Source: Photobacterium sp. TLY01 (GTDB lineage: Bacteria; Pseudomonadota; Gammaproteobacteria; Enterobacterales; Vibrionaceae). From it: 64,000 nucleotides of DNA. The notes below the pieces were generated by a model. That model saw nothing but the letters and a program-made list of their open reading frames with translations, did not search any database and had not been told where the DNA came from. Made by a program: the position numbers and the translations under genes. Positions within the stretch are counted from its first letter, which is position 1. Each line of letters begins with the position of its first letter. The DNA lies in NCBI RefSeq assembly GCF_021432065.1, contig NZ_CP090364.1, positions 1,192,601-1,256,600 of the forward strand, written 5' to 3'. This document shows, one piece after another, positions 1-8,871 of this stretch.

Positions 1-1920
1 CATCGCAGTGGGCGGCCGGATACAGGTATCTTTAGACATGAGTGAAGGAATGAAACCAAAACACACAGTGGCATAAAGAGGTTGGTTCAAAGGAAGAAAC
101 GATGTAACGCCATGAATTTTGAACTTAAAGTAGTCTTGGTTTTCCTGAATGTTTAAAAGAAGGTCAAGTGATCTGGAAATTTCATCATCTGTAACATTCT
201 TGCACTGATAACTTGAAACTGAGTTCACAATTTCATGGCGTTTACTTTTTAATGCCTGTGCTAGCTTTAAACATTGTTCTTTCACTGAATCAAATGAGAT
301 GGCCTCTGAATAACTTGTCTCACTGTCTTCAATAGTATGCGCAGACTTGCTGCCCATGTTTGTTTTTTTATTGCTGCTCGCTTCGTCTATTCCCATTTCT
401 TCAATATAAGTTGTCTCTGACATTTCAACTGAATCCTTTAATCTTCTAATAAACTCTTTGATGCCTGTAATCTCTAACCAGGTAGAAATTCTAGGTCCGT
501 AATTGTTATTAAATAATGACTTGTAAATTATCTCCCATGGGTGATTTTTTGAGTCTTTATTAAATGTGTTCTTATAACAATCATGGACAAGAAGGTAGAG
601 GTTTATATCTTGAATTTTTTCAGTGCTCACTTCTTCTAAGCAAAATGATAATAATGAAATGAATTTTTTCTCTGCCTCTGAAAAAGTTAAGTCAGGTGAT
701 TTCGAATTTTTTATTGTCTCAAGAAAATAATTATACGAATATTGAATGGCATCATTACTCATGGATAAAGAGTATCGCCTTAAAAAATCTACAGCTGACT
801 GTAAAGTGTGAGGTTGTGAAGCAGTTAGTATTCTATGTGCTTTGGTGTAAGTAGTAGATAAGTCACTCTTAGCAAGAGCCATATCATTTAATCTAGGTGA
901 TAAATTGATATGAAATTTAGAGTTACGCTTTGGATTCTTTTCAAGATAGTTAATTAATGCTTTGTCGGTCAATAAATCTACTGATTTCTCTAAGGAGAAC
1001 CCATTACCTTTCGACTTTGAAATCTTCTTGCAATTATCGTCTAAAAACAAACCATATTTATAAAGCTTTGGTGTTTCTCTTTCAAGGGAAGTGGCTATTT
1101 TGATGGCGATATTTGCAGAGCTGGTGAGATCTTCTCCATGCATTTCAAATCTGATGTCCCGAGCCAGAAGTCGCATAGCCCAGTCAGCTTTCCACTGTAA
1201 TTTACAATGACCATCAAGTACCGAAGTCGTAATCGGCTCATTGAGAATTTCAGTCGAGTAGAAATCCTTTAACTCGATTCCGTATTCACTACCTGGCTTA
1301 TTAATTATTTCATTGGCAGGTATTCTGTAGGTCATCTCTCCTTTTATTGGATCAATGTCAATCAAGTGAATATGCTCTATCACTCTTCCGCTTGTTGGTG
1401 ATATTGGCATGAATATACTGTAAGTCCTTTTTCTTAACGGACCTACCGATTCTTTGCAAATGTTATTAACCACTTCATAATTATTAAGGAAGTTTAATAT
1501 TTCTTTGTTATACTCCCCAGATTGATAACTTCTGGAGTTCTTTATTGAATTACATTCAATGTTGTATCTCTTGATATGCTCGGATAATTTTGACTCAACC
1601 ATCTCTGAGAAGCTACTTTTCATTTGAAATGGGTCTGGAACCTGGTTGATGGATTTCCCTATGTAATTGCTCAATAGTTCTTGGTTCGGAAGATTGGAAG
1701 GAATTTTCCTGAAAGGGTCTAAATCATCAGAAACTAAGTGGAAATGTACTTTTCTCCCCAGTTTTTCGAGCGATTTTTTCAGGAAGTTTGTTCTTATTAT
1801 TTCACATAAAGTACCAATGTGAGGGAGACCTGTAGGGCCAAATCCAGCACTTATATTGATTTCTTTATCAGATGGAATGTTACTATCAATCTTCTGAGCT
1901 TCAATTTCATACCATTTCAA
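1..1920 (-). CDS. Class I lysyl-tRNA synthetase fused to an aldehyde-dehydrogenase-like domain (partial, 3' end beyond the left edge)
   Basis: The minus-strand frame is open from 1920 to base 1 (640 codons). A TTG start is chosen at 1920: GAGG lies about 8 bases upstream and an in-frame TAA a few codons further up. Residues 1-515 read as a complete class I LysRS. The HIGH-type motif is GPTGLPHIGT (residues 28-37), followed by SDDLDPFRK, GHCKLQWKADWAMR and the KMSKS-type KISKSKGNG (299-307), and the class I LysRS C-terminal region with NNNYGPRIS ends this part. A polar Ser/Thr/Glu-rich linker (about 515-560) follows. Residues 560-640 then resemble the N-terminal part of an ALDH superfamily domain, with LPLNQPLYA and SLMSKDTCIRPP matching the family's PxNxP...P.L..GN.V..KP pattern. 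The ALDH catalytic Cys would lie outside the window. Vibrionaceae normally charge tRNA-Lys with class II LysRS, so this is a paralogue. I infer a biosynthetic role in which lysine is activated or charged and then reduced or transferred. AT-rich composition suggests horizontal transfer. Confidence 0.85.
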   Translation of the reverse strand, partial: MKWYEIEAQKIDSNIPSDKEINISAGFGPTGLPHIGTLCEIIRTNFLKKSLEKLGRKVHFHLVSDDLDPFRKIPSNLPNQELLSNYIGKSINQVPDPFQMKSSFSEMVESKLSEHIKRYNIECNSIKNSRSYQSGEYNKEILNFLNNYEVVNNICKESVGPLRKRTYSIFMPISPTSGRVIEHIHLIDIDPIKGEMTYRIPANEIINKPGSEYGIELKDFYSTEILNEPITTSVLDGHCKLQWKADWAMRLLARDIRFEMHGEDLTSSANIAIKIATSLERETPKLYKYGLFLDDNCKKISKSKGNGFSLEKSVDLLTDKALINYLEKNPKRNSKFHINLSPRLNDMALAKSDLSTTYTKAHRILTASQPHTLQSAVDFLRRYSLSMSNDAIQYSYNYFLETIKNSKSPDLTFSEAEKKFISLLSFCLEEVSTEKIQDINLYLLVHDCYKNTFNKDSKNHPWEIIYKSLFNNNYGPRISTWLEITGIKEFIRRLKDSVEMSETTYIEEMGIDEASSNKKTNMGSKSAHTIEDSETSYSEAISFDSVKEQCLKLAQALKSKRHEIVNSVSSYQCKNVTDDEISRSLDLLLNIQENQDYFKFKIHGVTSFLPLNQPLYATVCFGFIPSLMSKDTCIRPPTAM

Positions 1921-2558
1921 ATTGACTACCTCGACAATAAATGTTTATTCAGTGCTATTGATGAAGCGTAAAATATGGAATAAAAACGGATTAATATTAT
2001 CTGGTTTTTGGCCTTGATAAGTTTCGCGAGACTAGCAGTAATGAAAAGAATGTAAAATGGCATTTGTTTGCTGTATGAATTCCATCGCAATACTATTTGC
2101 ATTTAATTTATGTGGTATACATTTTTCTTCGAGTTAAAGCTCACTTATTATTGATTTAATTAAAGATAAAACACTGTGTTTTTCTAACTATCAATAATGG
2201 TTGTTTTTGATGAAAGTATAATTTGAATGGAGGGCTATCTTTATCGGGGTAGAGTATAAAATTCTATTTTGGAATTTTTATTCTGATGAAAAATACTGCT
2301 ATGTCGTTATATTCTGCCCATGGGAAAAAGTTGCTGTAATCAGTCAATCTCCACTTTCGTCTTCGGATAGCATGTGATGTAACTTGCCGATAACTGCACT
2401 TCAACTCATGGTAAATAGCTGATTTTCTTAGCGCGAAGCGACACAGAGCGCAAAGTGGGTAAACTTAACTGAAACATCATTAGATTCAGGTGTGAGATCA
2501 CACGGGCAATCGCGTCATGGCACACCTGAGAATCGTTGCGGGTCAGATCAAGCGCGGC
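1921..2558. other. AT-rich intergenic stretch, probable island edge
   Basis: No convincing gene is seen on either strand. The AT-rich composition of the LysRS-ALDH gene continues to about 2340. From about 2400 the sequence takes on the composition of the downstream core genes. A short hairpin GTGTGA-GA-TCACAC lies near 2491-2504; its spacing is too short for a CRP site. The stretch should contain the promoter of the leftward LysRS-ALDH gene and the 3' region of the KefC-like gene. Confidence 0.5.
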
Positions 2559-4439
2559 TCATGCTTTATGGCTTTCTTCGGTTTCATGATTCGAGCGCTC
2601 AAAAGCCATTTCTTCGTGGATCCTGTCTTCAAACTGCATGAAGAGTTTGAGGTAGTTATTATCAAACCGCTCGCCTTCTTTGGACTCGCCCAGCCAGGCC
2701 TGATAGAGACCGGCAGACAGTTCGTCATCGACCCGTTTGTACGCGGATTTCTGTTGCTGGGCCAGACGAGGCGGGTGGCCCAGTTCACGCAGGGCGGCGG
2801 CGCCAATTTCCAGCGCGGAATGATAGGTTTCAGATTCAATCACATCGGCACCTGCCTGACGTAGCCGGTAACTGTGGCCCCGGTCATAGGCGCGGGCCAG
2901 CACCTTGACGTGCGGATAGCTGTGCTTGATATGTTTGACAAGCATGATGCTGCTTTCCTGATTGTCCATCGCAACCACTACCATAGCGGCCTGTTCTATC
3001 CCTGCAGTGTGCAGCAGGTCCGGGCGGGTGGCATCGCCAAAATAGGCCTTGGTGTTGATTCTTCGCATGGTATCTATGATGGTTGACTGGTGATCCAGCA
3101 CCACAGTTTTCACGCCGTTGGCGATCAGCAGGCGGTTGACAATTTGCCCGAAGCGGCCGATCCCGGCAATGATCACAGTACCTTGTTCATCAATATTATC
3201 CGCTTCGCGTTCGTTGGAAGAGTGCTCAAAGCGCGGCAAGATGACTTTGTCGTAGAAAATGAACAGTCCGGGGGTGAACATCATCGACAGCGCAACCACC
3301 AGAGACAAGGTTTGCGCCAGCTCCGGGGGCAGTACATGGTTCTGGACGGTGAAACTGATCAGAACGAACCCGAACTCACCGGCTTGCGCCAGACTCAGGG
3401 CAAACAGCCAGCGGTTACTGTTACGAATCCGGAAAATCAACGCCAGCAGGAAGAGCACCAGTGCTTTGATCAGCATAATGCCCAGCGTCAGACCAATTAC
3501 AGTAAAGAATTCGCTGAACAGAATGCTGAAATTGATCCCGGCACCAACCGTGATAAAGAACAGGCCCAGCAGCAGCCCTTTAAAGGGATCGATGTTGGAT
3601 TCCAGTTCATGTCGGAATTCACTGTTCGCCAGCACCACACCGGCAAGAAAGGTGCCCAGCGCAGGAGACAGGCCAACCAGACTCATCAGGATAGAGACGC
3701 CCAGTACCAGCATCAGGGCGGTGGCGGTAAAAATTTCCCGCAGGCCAGAACTGGCAACAAAGCGAAATAAGGGCCTGCTGAGGTAATGGCCGCCAACCAC
3801 CACAAAGGCGATGGAAGCGGTAATCACCAGTCCATAGGCCCAGCCGGGTAATCCGGCGACCAGGCTCAGTTCTTCATGGTGCTCAGCCGCCGACGCGGCT
3901 GCGGATTGTGCTTGCGCAATCAACTCGGGCAAGGCCAGCAGTGGTAACAGCGCCAGCATGGGGATCACGGCGATGTCCTGAAACAGGAGTACTGAAAAAG
4001 CATTTTTCCCGCCTTCAGTCCGGCCCAGTCGTTTTTCGTTGAAGGTTTGTAACACAATGGCGGTGGAGGACATCGCCAGAATCAGACCAATAGCCAGCGC
4101 CAGCGTCCAGGGGAGTTCGAAAAGCAGCCCAGCGCCGGTAAAAGCCAGCGCTGTCAGGCCAATCTGTAATCCGCCCAACCCGATGAGCCGGTGCCGCATG
4201 GCCCACAGTGATTTTGGCTCCAACTCCAGACCGACCAGAAACAGCATGATCACCACACCAAATTCGGCAAAATGCTGAATCGAGGTGGTTTCTTCACCCA
4301 CTAAGCCGATGACCGGCCCGATGACCACGCCAGCAATGAGATAGCCCAACACGGAGCCCAGCCCGAACCGCTGTGCCAGCGGCACGGCAATGACGGCTGC
4401 AATCAGGTAAATAAAGGCATAGATAAGATATTCCGTCAT
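2559..4439 (-). CDS. KefB/KefC-family K+/H+ antiporter with RCK domain
   Basis: A 626-residue member of the CPA2 monovalent cation:proton antiporter family. The first about 385 residues form some 12-13 hydrophobic segments, beginning MTEYLIYAFIYLIAAV, with the GLELEP segment typical of this family near residue 73. A TrkA-N/RCK nucleotide-binding domain follows; GTVIIAGIGRFGQIVNRLL (about 418-436) is its Rossmann glycine loop, and YFGDATRPD its second signature. It acts in the inner membrane, exchanging K+ (or another cation) for H+. In the family, KefB/KefC are opened by glutathione adducts during electrophile stress. No KefF/KefG-like ancillary oxidoreductase lies beside it, so whether it is a true Kef efflux system or a related K+/H+ antiporter is open. 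It stands alone on the minus strand. Confidence 0.85.
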   Translation of the reverse strand: MTEYLIYAFIYLIAAVIAVPLAQRFGLGSVLGYLIAGVVIGPVIGLVGEETTSIQHFAEFGVVIMLFLVGLELEPKSLWAMRHRLIGLGGLQIGLTALAFTGAGLLFELPWTLALAIGLILAMSSTAIVLQTFNEKRLGRTEGGKNAFSVLLFQDIAVIPMLALLPLLALPELIAQAQSAAASAAEHHEELSLVAGLPGWAYGLVITASIAFVVVGGHYLSRPLFRFVASSGLREIFTATALMLVLGVSILMSLVGLSPALGTFLAGVVLANSEFRHELESNIDPFKGLLLGLFFITVGAGINFSILFSEFFTVIGLTLGIMLIKALVLFLLALIFRIRNSNRWLFALSLAQAGEFGFVLISFTVQNHVLPPELAQTLSLVVALSMMFTPGLFIFYDKVILPRFEHSSNEREADNIDEQGTVIIAGIGRFGQIVNRLLIANGVKTVVLDHQSTIIDTMRRINTKAYFGDATRPDLLHTAGIEQAAMVVVAMDNQESSIMLVKHIKHSYPHVKVLARAYDRGHSYRLRQAGADVIESETYHSALEIGAAALRELGHPPRLAQQQKSAYKRVDDELSAGLYQAWLGESKEGERFDNNYLKLFMQFEDRIHEEMAFERSNHETEESHKA

Positions 4440-4638
4440 GTTGTTTCCTTTGACTGACGTAGCGGGTGAATGTTGTGTACAGACTGACAGTTATATGTCA
4501 GGGAGAGGTATTTTCAAAGGTGTCTTTTGGTGTTGGTGTGAGTGGAGACGTTGAGCGATCAATGATCTCTCGTGGGCACGTCTCACAAAATATCTCACAG
4601 CAATGCAGTGATAAAACATGGGGGCTTTGAAGTAAGCT

Positions 4639-5712
4639 TCAGGGAATAAGAACAAATTTTCCAAAGTGCTGCCGTTGCAAAAACTCAGTCTGAGCTTGCG
4701 CTATCTGTGCAAGAGGAAAGGTTTTAGCCACTAACGGTCTAATTTCGTTTTTCTCGATGTAGCGAATGATGTTCGGGAAAACAGGTTCATCCCATGCCGT
4801 TGTACCAATAAGAGAGATATCTTTGAGATAGAGTTTACGAAGATCAATGTTTACAATCGGCCCAGCGATAGCCCCTGATGTTACAAGACGCCCTCCTCGT
4901 TTCAGTATCGCCAATTGCTGTCCAAAGGTTTCACCTGCAACATTATCGATGACGGCATCGACACTGTTCTCTCCCAGTGTGTGAAGGAGATCGGCATTGC
5001 GGTCTATAACGTTATCAACGCCTAATGTTTGTAAAGATTGGTGATTGCTTTTTGAAGCAACGGCAAAAACACGCGCTCCGCGACGTTTCGCGAGTTGAAT
5101 AGCGGCGGATCCGACCCCGCCAGATGCGCCCATGACTAAAACTGTATCAGAATGCTGGACGTTAGCTCTGTGCAGCATGTTCTCTGCAGTACCGAATGCA
5201 CAAGGTATGCTGGCGAGTTCCACATCGCTCCATTGCGTTTGAACAGGAAAAACTTCATGAGCGGGCACTTTCACGAATTCAGCAAACGCACCATCAAAGT
5301 CCGATGCCATCCAGATGTGATTAAAGTCGTTAAAGCCGTTCGTTCTCATGCAGGGTCTTATCAAGACGCGCTGCCCGATGAGCGGTTTATCTGTGCTGTT
5401 CGCTGCCTCTACCACGATGCCGCAGCAATCCGTCCCCTGAATGAGAGGGAAAGGGGTTTCTTTACTCCAGCCACCATCACTTAACGTATTAAAATTACTT
5501 TGCTTGGCCATTTCATTCGTCGAGGTGTTTACGTTACCGGAGTACCAACCCATTCGCGTATTGATTTCAGTGTTGTTGACACCTGCAGCAAGTACCTTTA
5601 TCAGCACCTCTCCGGCAGTAAGTTCCGGAACAGGCATATCTTGATAAACGAGTTTATCGAGACCACCTTGCTCAATAGTGACAACTGCTTTCATTGTTTT
5701 ATGTGGTTTCAT
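4639..5712 (-). CDS. Medium-chain dehydrogenase/reductase, NADPH:quinone oxidoreductase-like
   Basis: A 357-residue zinc-independent MDR protein. The N-terminal GroES-like domain begins MKAVVTIEQGG. The nucleotide-binding Rossmann segment VLVMGASGGVGSAAIQLAKRRGA (about 190-212) carries the AxxGxxG-type loop of the quinone reductase branch. The catalytic Zn ligands of classical alcohol dehydrogenases are not apparent, so an NAD(P)H-dependent reductase acting on quinones or enones in the cytosol is the best call; substrate unknown. A second possible start (MKAVV, six codons in) exists; the first ATG is kept because GGAA/GGAG lies just upstream. It is divergent from a decayed TetR gene at 5799, which was probably its repressor. 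Confidence 0.8.
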   Translation of the reverse strand: MKPHKTMKAVVTIEQGGLDKLVYQDMPVPELTAGEVLIKVLAAGVNNTEINTRMGWYSGNVNTSTNEMAKQSNFNTLSDGGWSKETPFPLIQGTDCCGIVVEAANSTDKPLIGQRVLIRPCMRTNGFNDFNHIWMASDFDGAFAEFVKVPAHEVFPVQTQWSDVELASIPCAFGTAENMLHRANVQHSDTVLVMGASGGVGSAAIQLAKRRGARVFAVASKSNHQSLQTLGVDNVIDRNADLLHTLGENSVDAVIDNVAGETFGQQLAILKRGGRLVTSGAIAGPIVNIDLRKLYLKDISLIGTTAWDEPVFPNIIRYIEKNEIRPLVAKTFPLAQIAQAQTEFLQRQHFGKFVLIP

Positions 5713-5798
5713 CTCCGAATTCCGGCAAGATAAACGGGTAGTACAGTGTCGAGTCGATAACGCTAAGTATAGTCACCGCCGTAGTTTCGCGGTGAGGT

Positions 5799-6105
5799 AT
5801 GAATCATCAACAAAGCAGATTTTCTTCAAGCTGCGGAGATATTGCTTTATCAGGCAGGATTTCGAAGCACTTCCGTTGCAGAAATTGCACAGTATGTCAG
5901 TACAAGGTAGCTGGCACTGTATAATCACTCTTCGAGTACAGAAGCTTTAATCTTAGCCATTATTGAAACCCAAAAGCTCAGATAATTGGAAAGTGCCAGG
6001 CAGATTGATGAAGGTGAGCGGAGAGGTGTCTGTCGTTGTCACACTTTTATGCTCTTAACAGTTAGTTTGAGCAGCAAAATGGTAATGGTTTTTTTATTAC
6101 TATGA
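5799..6105 (+). pseudogene. Decayed TetR-family regulator
   Basis: The plus-strand frame through 5809-6105 reads AAEILLYQAGFRSTSVAEIAQ, then ALYNHSSSTEALILAIIE. This is the helix-turn-helix of a TetR repressor (compare the family pattern A..LF...G...TSv.dIA...gvs.gsLYnHF.sKEaL). The frame is broken by TAG after YVSTR and by TAA after TQKLR. The only ATG with a Shine-Dalgarno-like GGTGAGG (5799) is one base out of frame, and the C-terminal ligand domain is largely absent. The gene is therefore non-functional. Its divergent position beside the MDR gene fits the usual repressor-target arrangement, so that reductase may now be unrepressed. Confidence 0.7.
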
Positions 6106-6297
6106 ACTTTCTGAATATAAAAGACACACCGTGCTCAAGCGGACACACCAACAGATCTAAACATCTCTTCAAGTTCAGAGATACGATCAGACCCAGATTA
6201 TGCGCAATATTGATCTATCACGGGTTACCGATTTGTTCATGGCTGGCGAACCCAAGCCAACAAAAAGGTAACCCTGTTCACTGCACTATATCAGCGC

Positions 6298-7329
6298 CTA
6301 AGCAGAGAGCTCTTTCCGAACAATTTCAGCGCCTGCGCTTAAAGCATTGAGCTTGCCTTTTGCAATTTCACGCGGCAGGGGAGCCATGCCACAGTTGGTA
6401 CACGGATAGAGCTTGTCGGCATCAACAAACTGGAGTGCTTTTCGCAGCGTATCAGCAACTTCCTCAGGCGTCTCAATGGTATTGGTTGCCACATCAATGG
6501 CGCCGACCATCACTTTCTTCCCCCGGATTAGTTCAAGCAGCTCGATGGGCACACGAGAGTTGTGACATTCCAGAGAGATAATATCAATATTCGATTGTTG
6601 CAGTTTAGGGAAAATTTCTTCGTATTGCCGCCACTCAGAACCCAGGGTCTTTTTCCAGTCAGTGTTGGCTTTAATGCCATAGCCATAGCAAATATGGACA
6701 GCGGTTTCGCATTTCAGGCCTTCAATGGCTCTTTCTAAGGTCGCGATCCCCCAGTCGTTGACCTCATCAAAGAACACATTAAAAGCGGGTTCATCAAATT
6801 GAATAATATCAACACCTGCCGCTTCTAATTCTTTGGCTTCCTGATTGAGAATTTTGGCAAACTCCCAGGCGAGCTTTTCACGACTTTGATAATGGGCATC
6901 ATAAAGGGTATCAATCATTGTCATGGGACCAGGCAGGGCCCATTTGATCGGCTGTTTGGTCTGCTGACGCAGAAATTTAGCATCTTCAACAAACACCGGC
7001 TTTTGGCGGCTGACCGGCCCGACGACTGTCGGGACACTCGCCTCATAGCGGTCACGAATTTTGACTGTCTTCCGATTCTCAAAATCAACACCGCTCAGGT
7101 GCTCAATAAAGGTGGTGACAAAGTGTTGGCGCGATTGCTCGCCATCACTGACAATATCAATCCCGGCATGTTGTTGTTCATGCAATGACAAACGTAAAGC
7201 ATCTTGCTTGCCTTCAATGAGTGCCTGATCCTGCAGTTTCCAGGGAGACCAAAGTGTCTCAGGCTGCGCGAGCCAGGAAGGTTTCGGTAAACTGCCTGAA
7301 GTTGAAGTCGGTAATAATTTTTTCATCAT
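6298..7329 (-). CDS. mesD: Core methionine synthase MesD (MetE C-terminal domain only)
   Basis: About 343 residues matching only the catalytic C-terminal half of cobalamin-independent methionine synthase; the N-terminal MetE domain is absent. Zn/homocysteine-site features are present: DGEQSR early, FDEPAF in the middle, and a C-terminal CTNCGMAPL with the final Zn cysteine. MesD transfers a methyl group to homocysteine without a folate donor and depends on the oxygenase-like MesX, whose gene is immediately upstream (gap about 23 bases). The pair is one of the folate-independent methionine synthase families described from comparative genomics. The ATG at 7329 is chosen over the in-frame TTG before it; the Shine-Dalgarno is weak. 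Highly likely co-transcribed with mesX. Confidence 0.85.
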   Translation of the reverse strand: MMKKLLPTSTSGSLPKPSWLAQPETLWSPWKLQDQALIEGKQDALRLSLHEQQHAGIDIVSDGEQSRQHFVTTFIEHLSGVDFENRKTVKIRDRYEASVPTVVGPVSRQKPVFVEDAKFLRQQTKQPIKWALPGPMTMIDTLYDAHYQSREKLAWEFAKILNQEAKELEAAGVDIIQFDEPAFNVFFDEVNDWGIATLERAIEGLKCETAVHICYGYGIKANTDWKKTLGSEWRQYEEIFPKLQQSNIDIISLECHNSRVPIELLELIRGKKVMVGAIDVATNTIETPEEVADTLRKALQFVDADKLYPCTNCGMAPLPREIAKGKLNALSAGAEIVRKELSA

Positions 7330-7352
7330 CAATCATCTTATATTTGGGTGAG

Positions 7353-8342
7353 TTAAAGAACGTAACTGGCAGACCATTGTTCAAGAATCGCTTGATAGGG
7401 TTTGATAAATTGCGCTTCAGCGAATTTTCCCTGCTCAATCGCCAACCGGCTGCGTTCTTCCCGGTCATAAACAATTTGAGTTAATGAATGGTCCTGGTTC
7501 TTCAAATTCGGTTGATAGCATTGGCCGGCAGCAGAATTCGCATTATAAATCTCAGGCCGGTAAATCTTTTGAAAGCTTTCCATCGTGCTGATGGTGCTGA
7601 TAAGCTCAAGATTCGTATAATCACTCAGTAAATCACCATAAAAGAAAAAGGCTAAAGGCGAAACACTATTGGGCGGCATAAAATAGCGAACCTGCAAACC
7701 CATTTTTTTGAAGTATTGCTCAGTCAGAGATGATTCATTGGGTTGATATTCAACACCTAAGACAGGATGCTGATTTTCAGTCCGGTGATAGGTTTTATTA
7801 TCCGAAACGCTCAGGCAGATGACAGGTGGCTTGTGAAAATGTTCTTTATAGATATCTGAATTTAAGAAACATTGAAACAGGTTACCATGTAGCTGGCCAA
7901 AGTTATCTGGAATACTAAAGCCGGCTTTGCCTTTATTATGCTCCAGCAGTAAGACACTAAAATCATAATCCCGGACATAAGAAGAAAAGTTATTGCCGAC
8001 AATACCTTCAATGCGTTGGTTGGTTTTGTGATCAACAATATTGGTTTTCAAAATTTCAATCATAGGAAATGCCTGGCCATCACCTTTGACATCAGCATCG
8101 ATATTCATGTCAACAGAAATGATTTCAAGTTCGACAGAGTAACGATCGCCTTTGGGGTTATCCCAAGTTGCCAGGGCATTAAAACGGTTGTCAATCATCC
8201 TGAGCGTGTTGCGCAGATTCTCCTGGCGGTTATTCCCTCTGGCCAGGTTCGCAAAGTTGGTTGTGATACGAGTATTGTCTAAAGGATGATAGTTCTCATC
8301 GAAAGCAATCTTCTTGATCGTAAATGTAAAATCATGATTCAT
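7353..8342 (-). CDS. mesX: MesX, DUF1852 putative oxygenase partner of MesD
   Basis: The DUF1852 family, about 329 residues from the start chosen here, MNHDFTFTIKK (8342). A longer frame reaches 8411, but the homologous region begins at this Met. Recognisable stretches are DNTRITTNFANLARG and GNLFQCFLNS and the closing IKPYQAILEQWSA. MesX is required together with MesD for methionine formation from homocysteine and is thought to be an oxygen-dependent enzyme that supplies the methyl group; its exact chemistry is not settled. It is the first gene of a two-gene minus-strand operon. I looked for MetJ boxes in the upstream 100 bases and saw no convincing tandem repeat. Confidence 0.85.
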   Translation of the reverse strand: MNHDFTFTIKKIAFDENYHPLDNTRITTNFANLARGNNRQENLRNTLRMIDNRFNALATWDNPKGDRYSVELEIISVDMNIDADVKGDGQAFPMIEILKTNIVDHKTNQRIEGIVGNNFSSYVRDYDFSVLLLEHNKGKAGFSIPDNFGQLHGNLFQCFLNSDIYKEHFHKPPVICLSVSDNKTYHRTENQHPVLGVEYQPNESSLTEQYFKKMGLQVRYFMPPNSVSPLAFFFYGDLLSDYTNLELISTISTMESFQKIYRPEIYNANSAAGQCYQPNLKNQDHSLTQIVYDREERSRLAIEQGKFAEAQFIKPYQAILEQWSASYVL

Positions 8343-8871
8343 TGTGTTCTGGTATCCGTTTTCCTGAGATGAAACCTGACTGTATGACTTGTGCTTTCTG
8401 GACGTGACCATTTGATTTTTATTTGCCCAGTCAGTCGCTTTACAGCCTTTGACTTTCGACTCACCGCTAACGCAGAAGAAACTGTCATCTTGCAGAGAGT
8501 GCTAACCACTGAGTTTGTTTATACTTGGGCCATTACATGAATAAAATTGATTTTATTTCATCAATCCATGAGTCACGTTCATGAGTGGTGTGAATCGAGC
8601 GATTTCAGCAGGGGGAACTCAGTCAGACAGGAAGAAATGCAGAACGAATGAAAGGCTGCTCGGCAGTGCCTGTGTCCTCTTCCCCTCTAGCGCGACATAC
8701 AACAAACTCAGAGGTAGAAATTCGTCACCGTACTCGCGGGAATAACGAAGGGAAGTCAGTAATGTATGCCTGACAACGCTTATGCTCAGCAAAGCGTGCC
8801 TGACGCACGGCAACTAAAGCGGAAAGATACACAGGACTTACGCGCGACATACCTCATACCCAGACATACCA
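8343..8871. other. Intergenic region between fdhD and mesX
   Basis: About 530 bases without a supported gene. Short frames exist on both strands, but none has a ribosome site or a recognisable product. A nine-base string GCGACATAC occurs twice (near 8692 and 8843). The mesX promoter should lie near 8400-8550. Confidence 0.4.

Noticed and set aside
2491..2504. GTGTGA-GA-TCACAC resembling a CRP site
   Set aside because: The half-sites are two bases apart instead of six, so CRP is not expected to bind; kept only as a hairpin.
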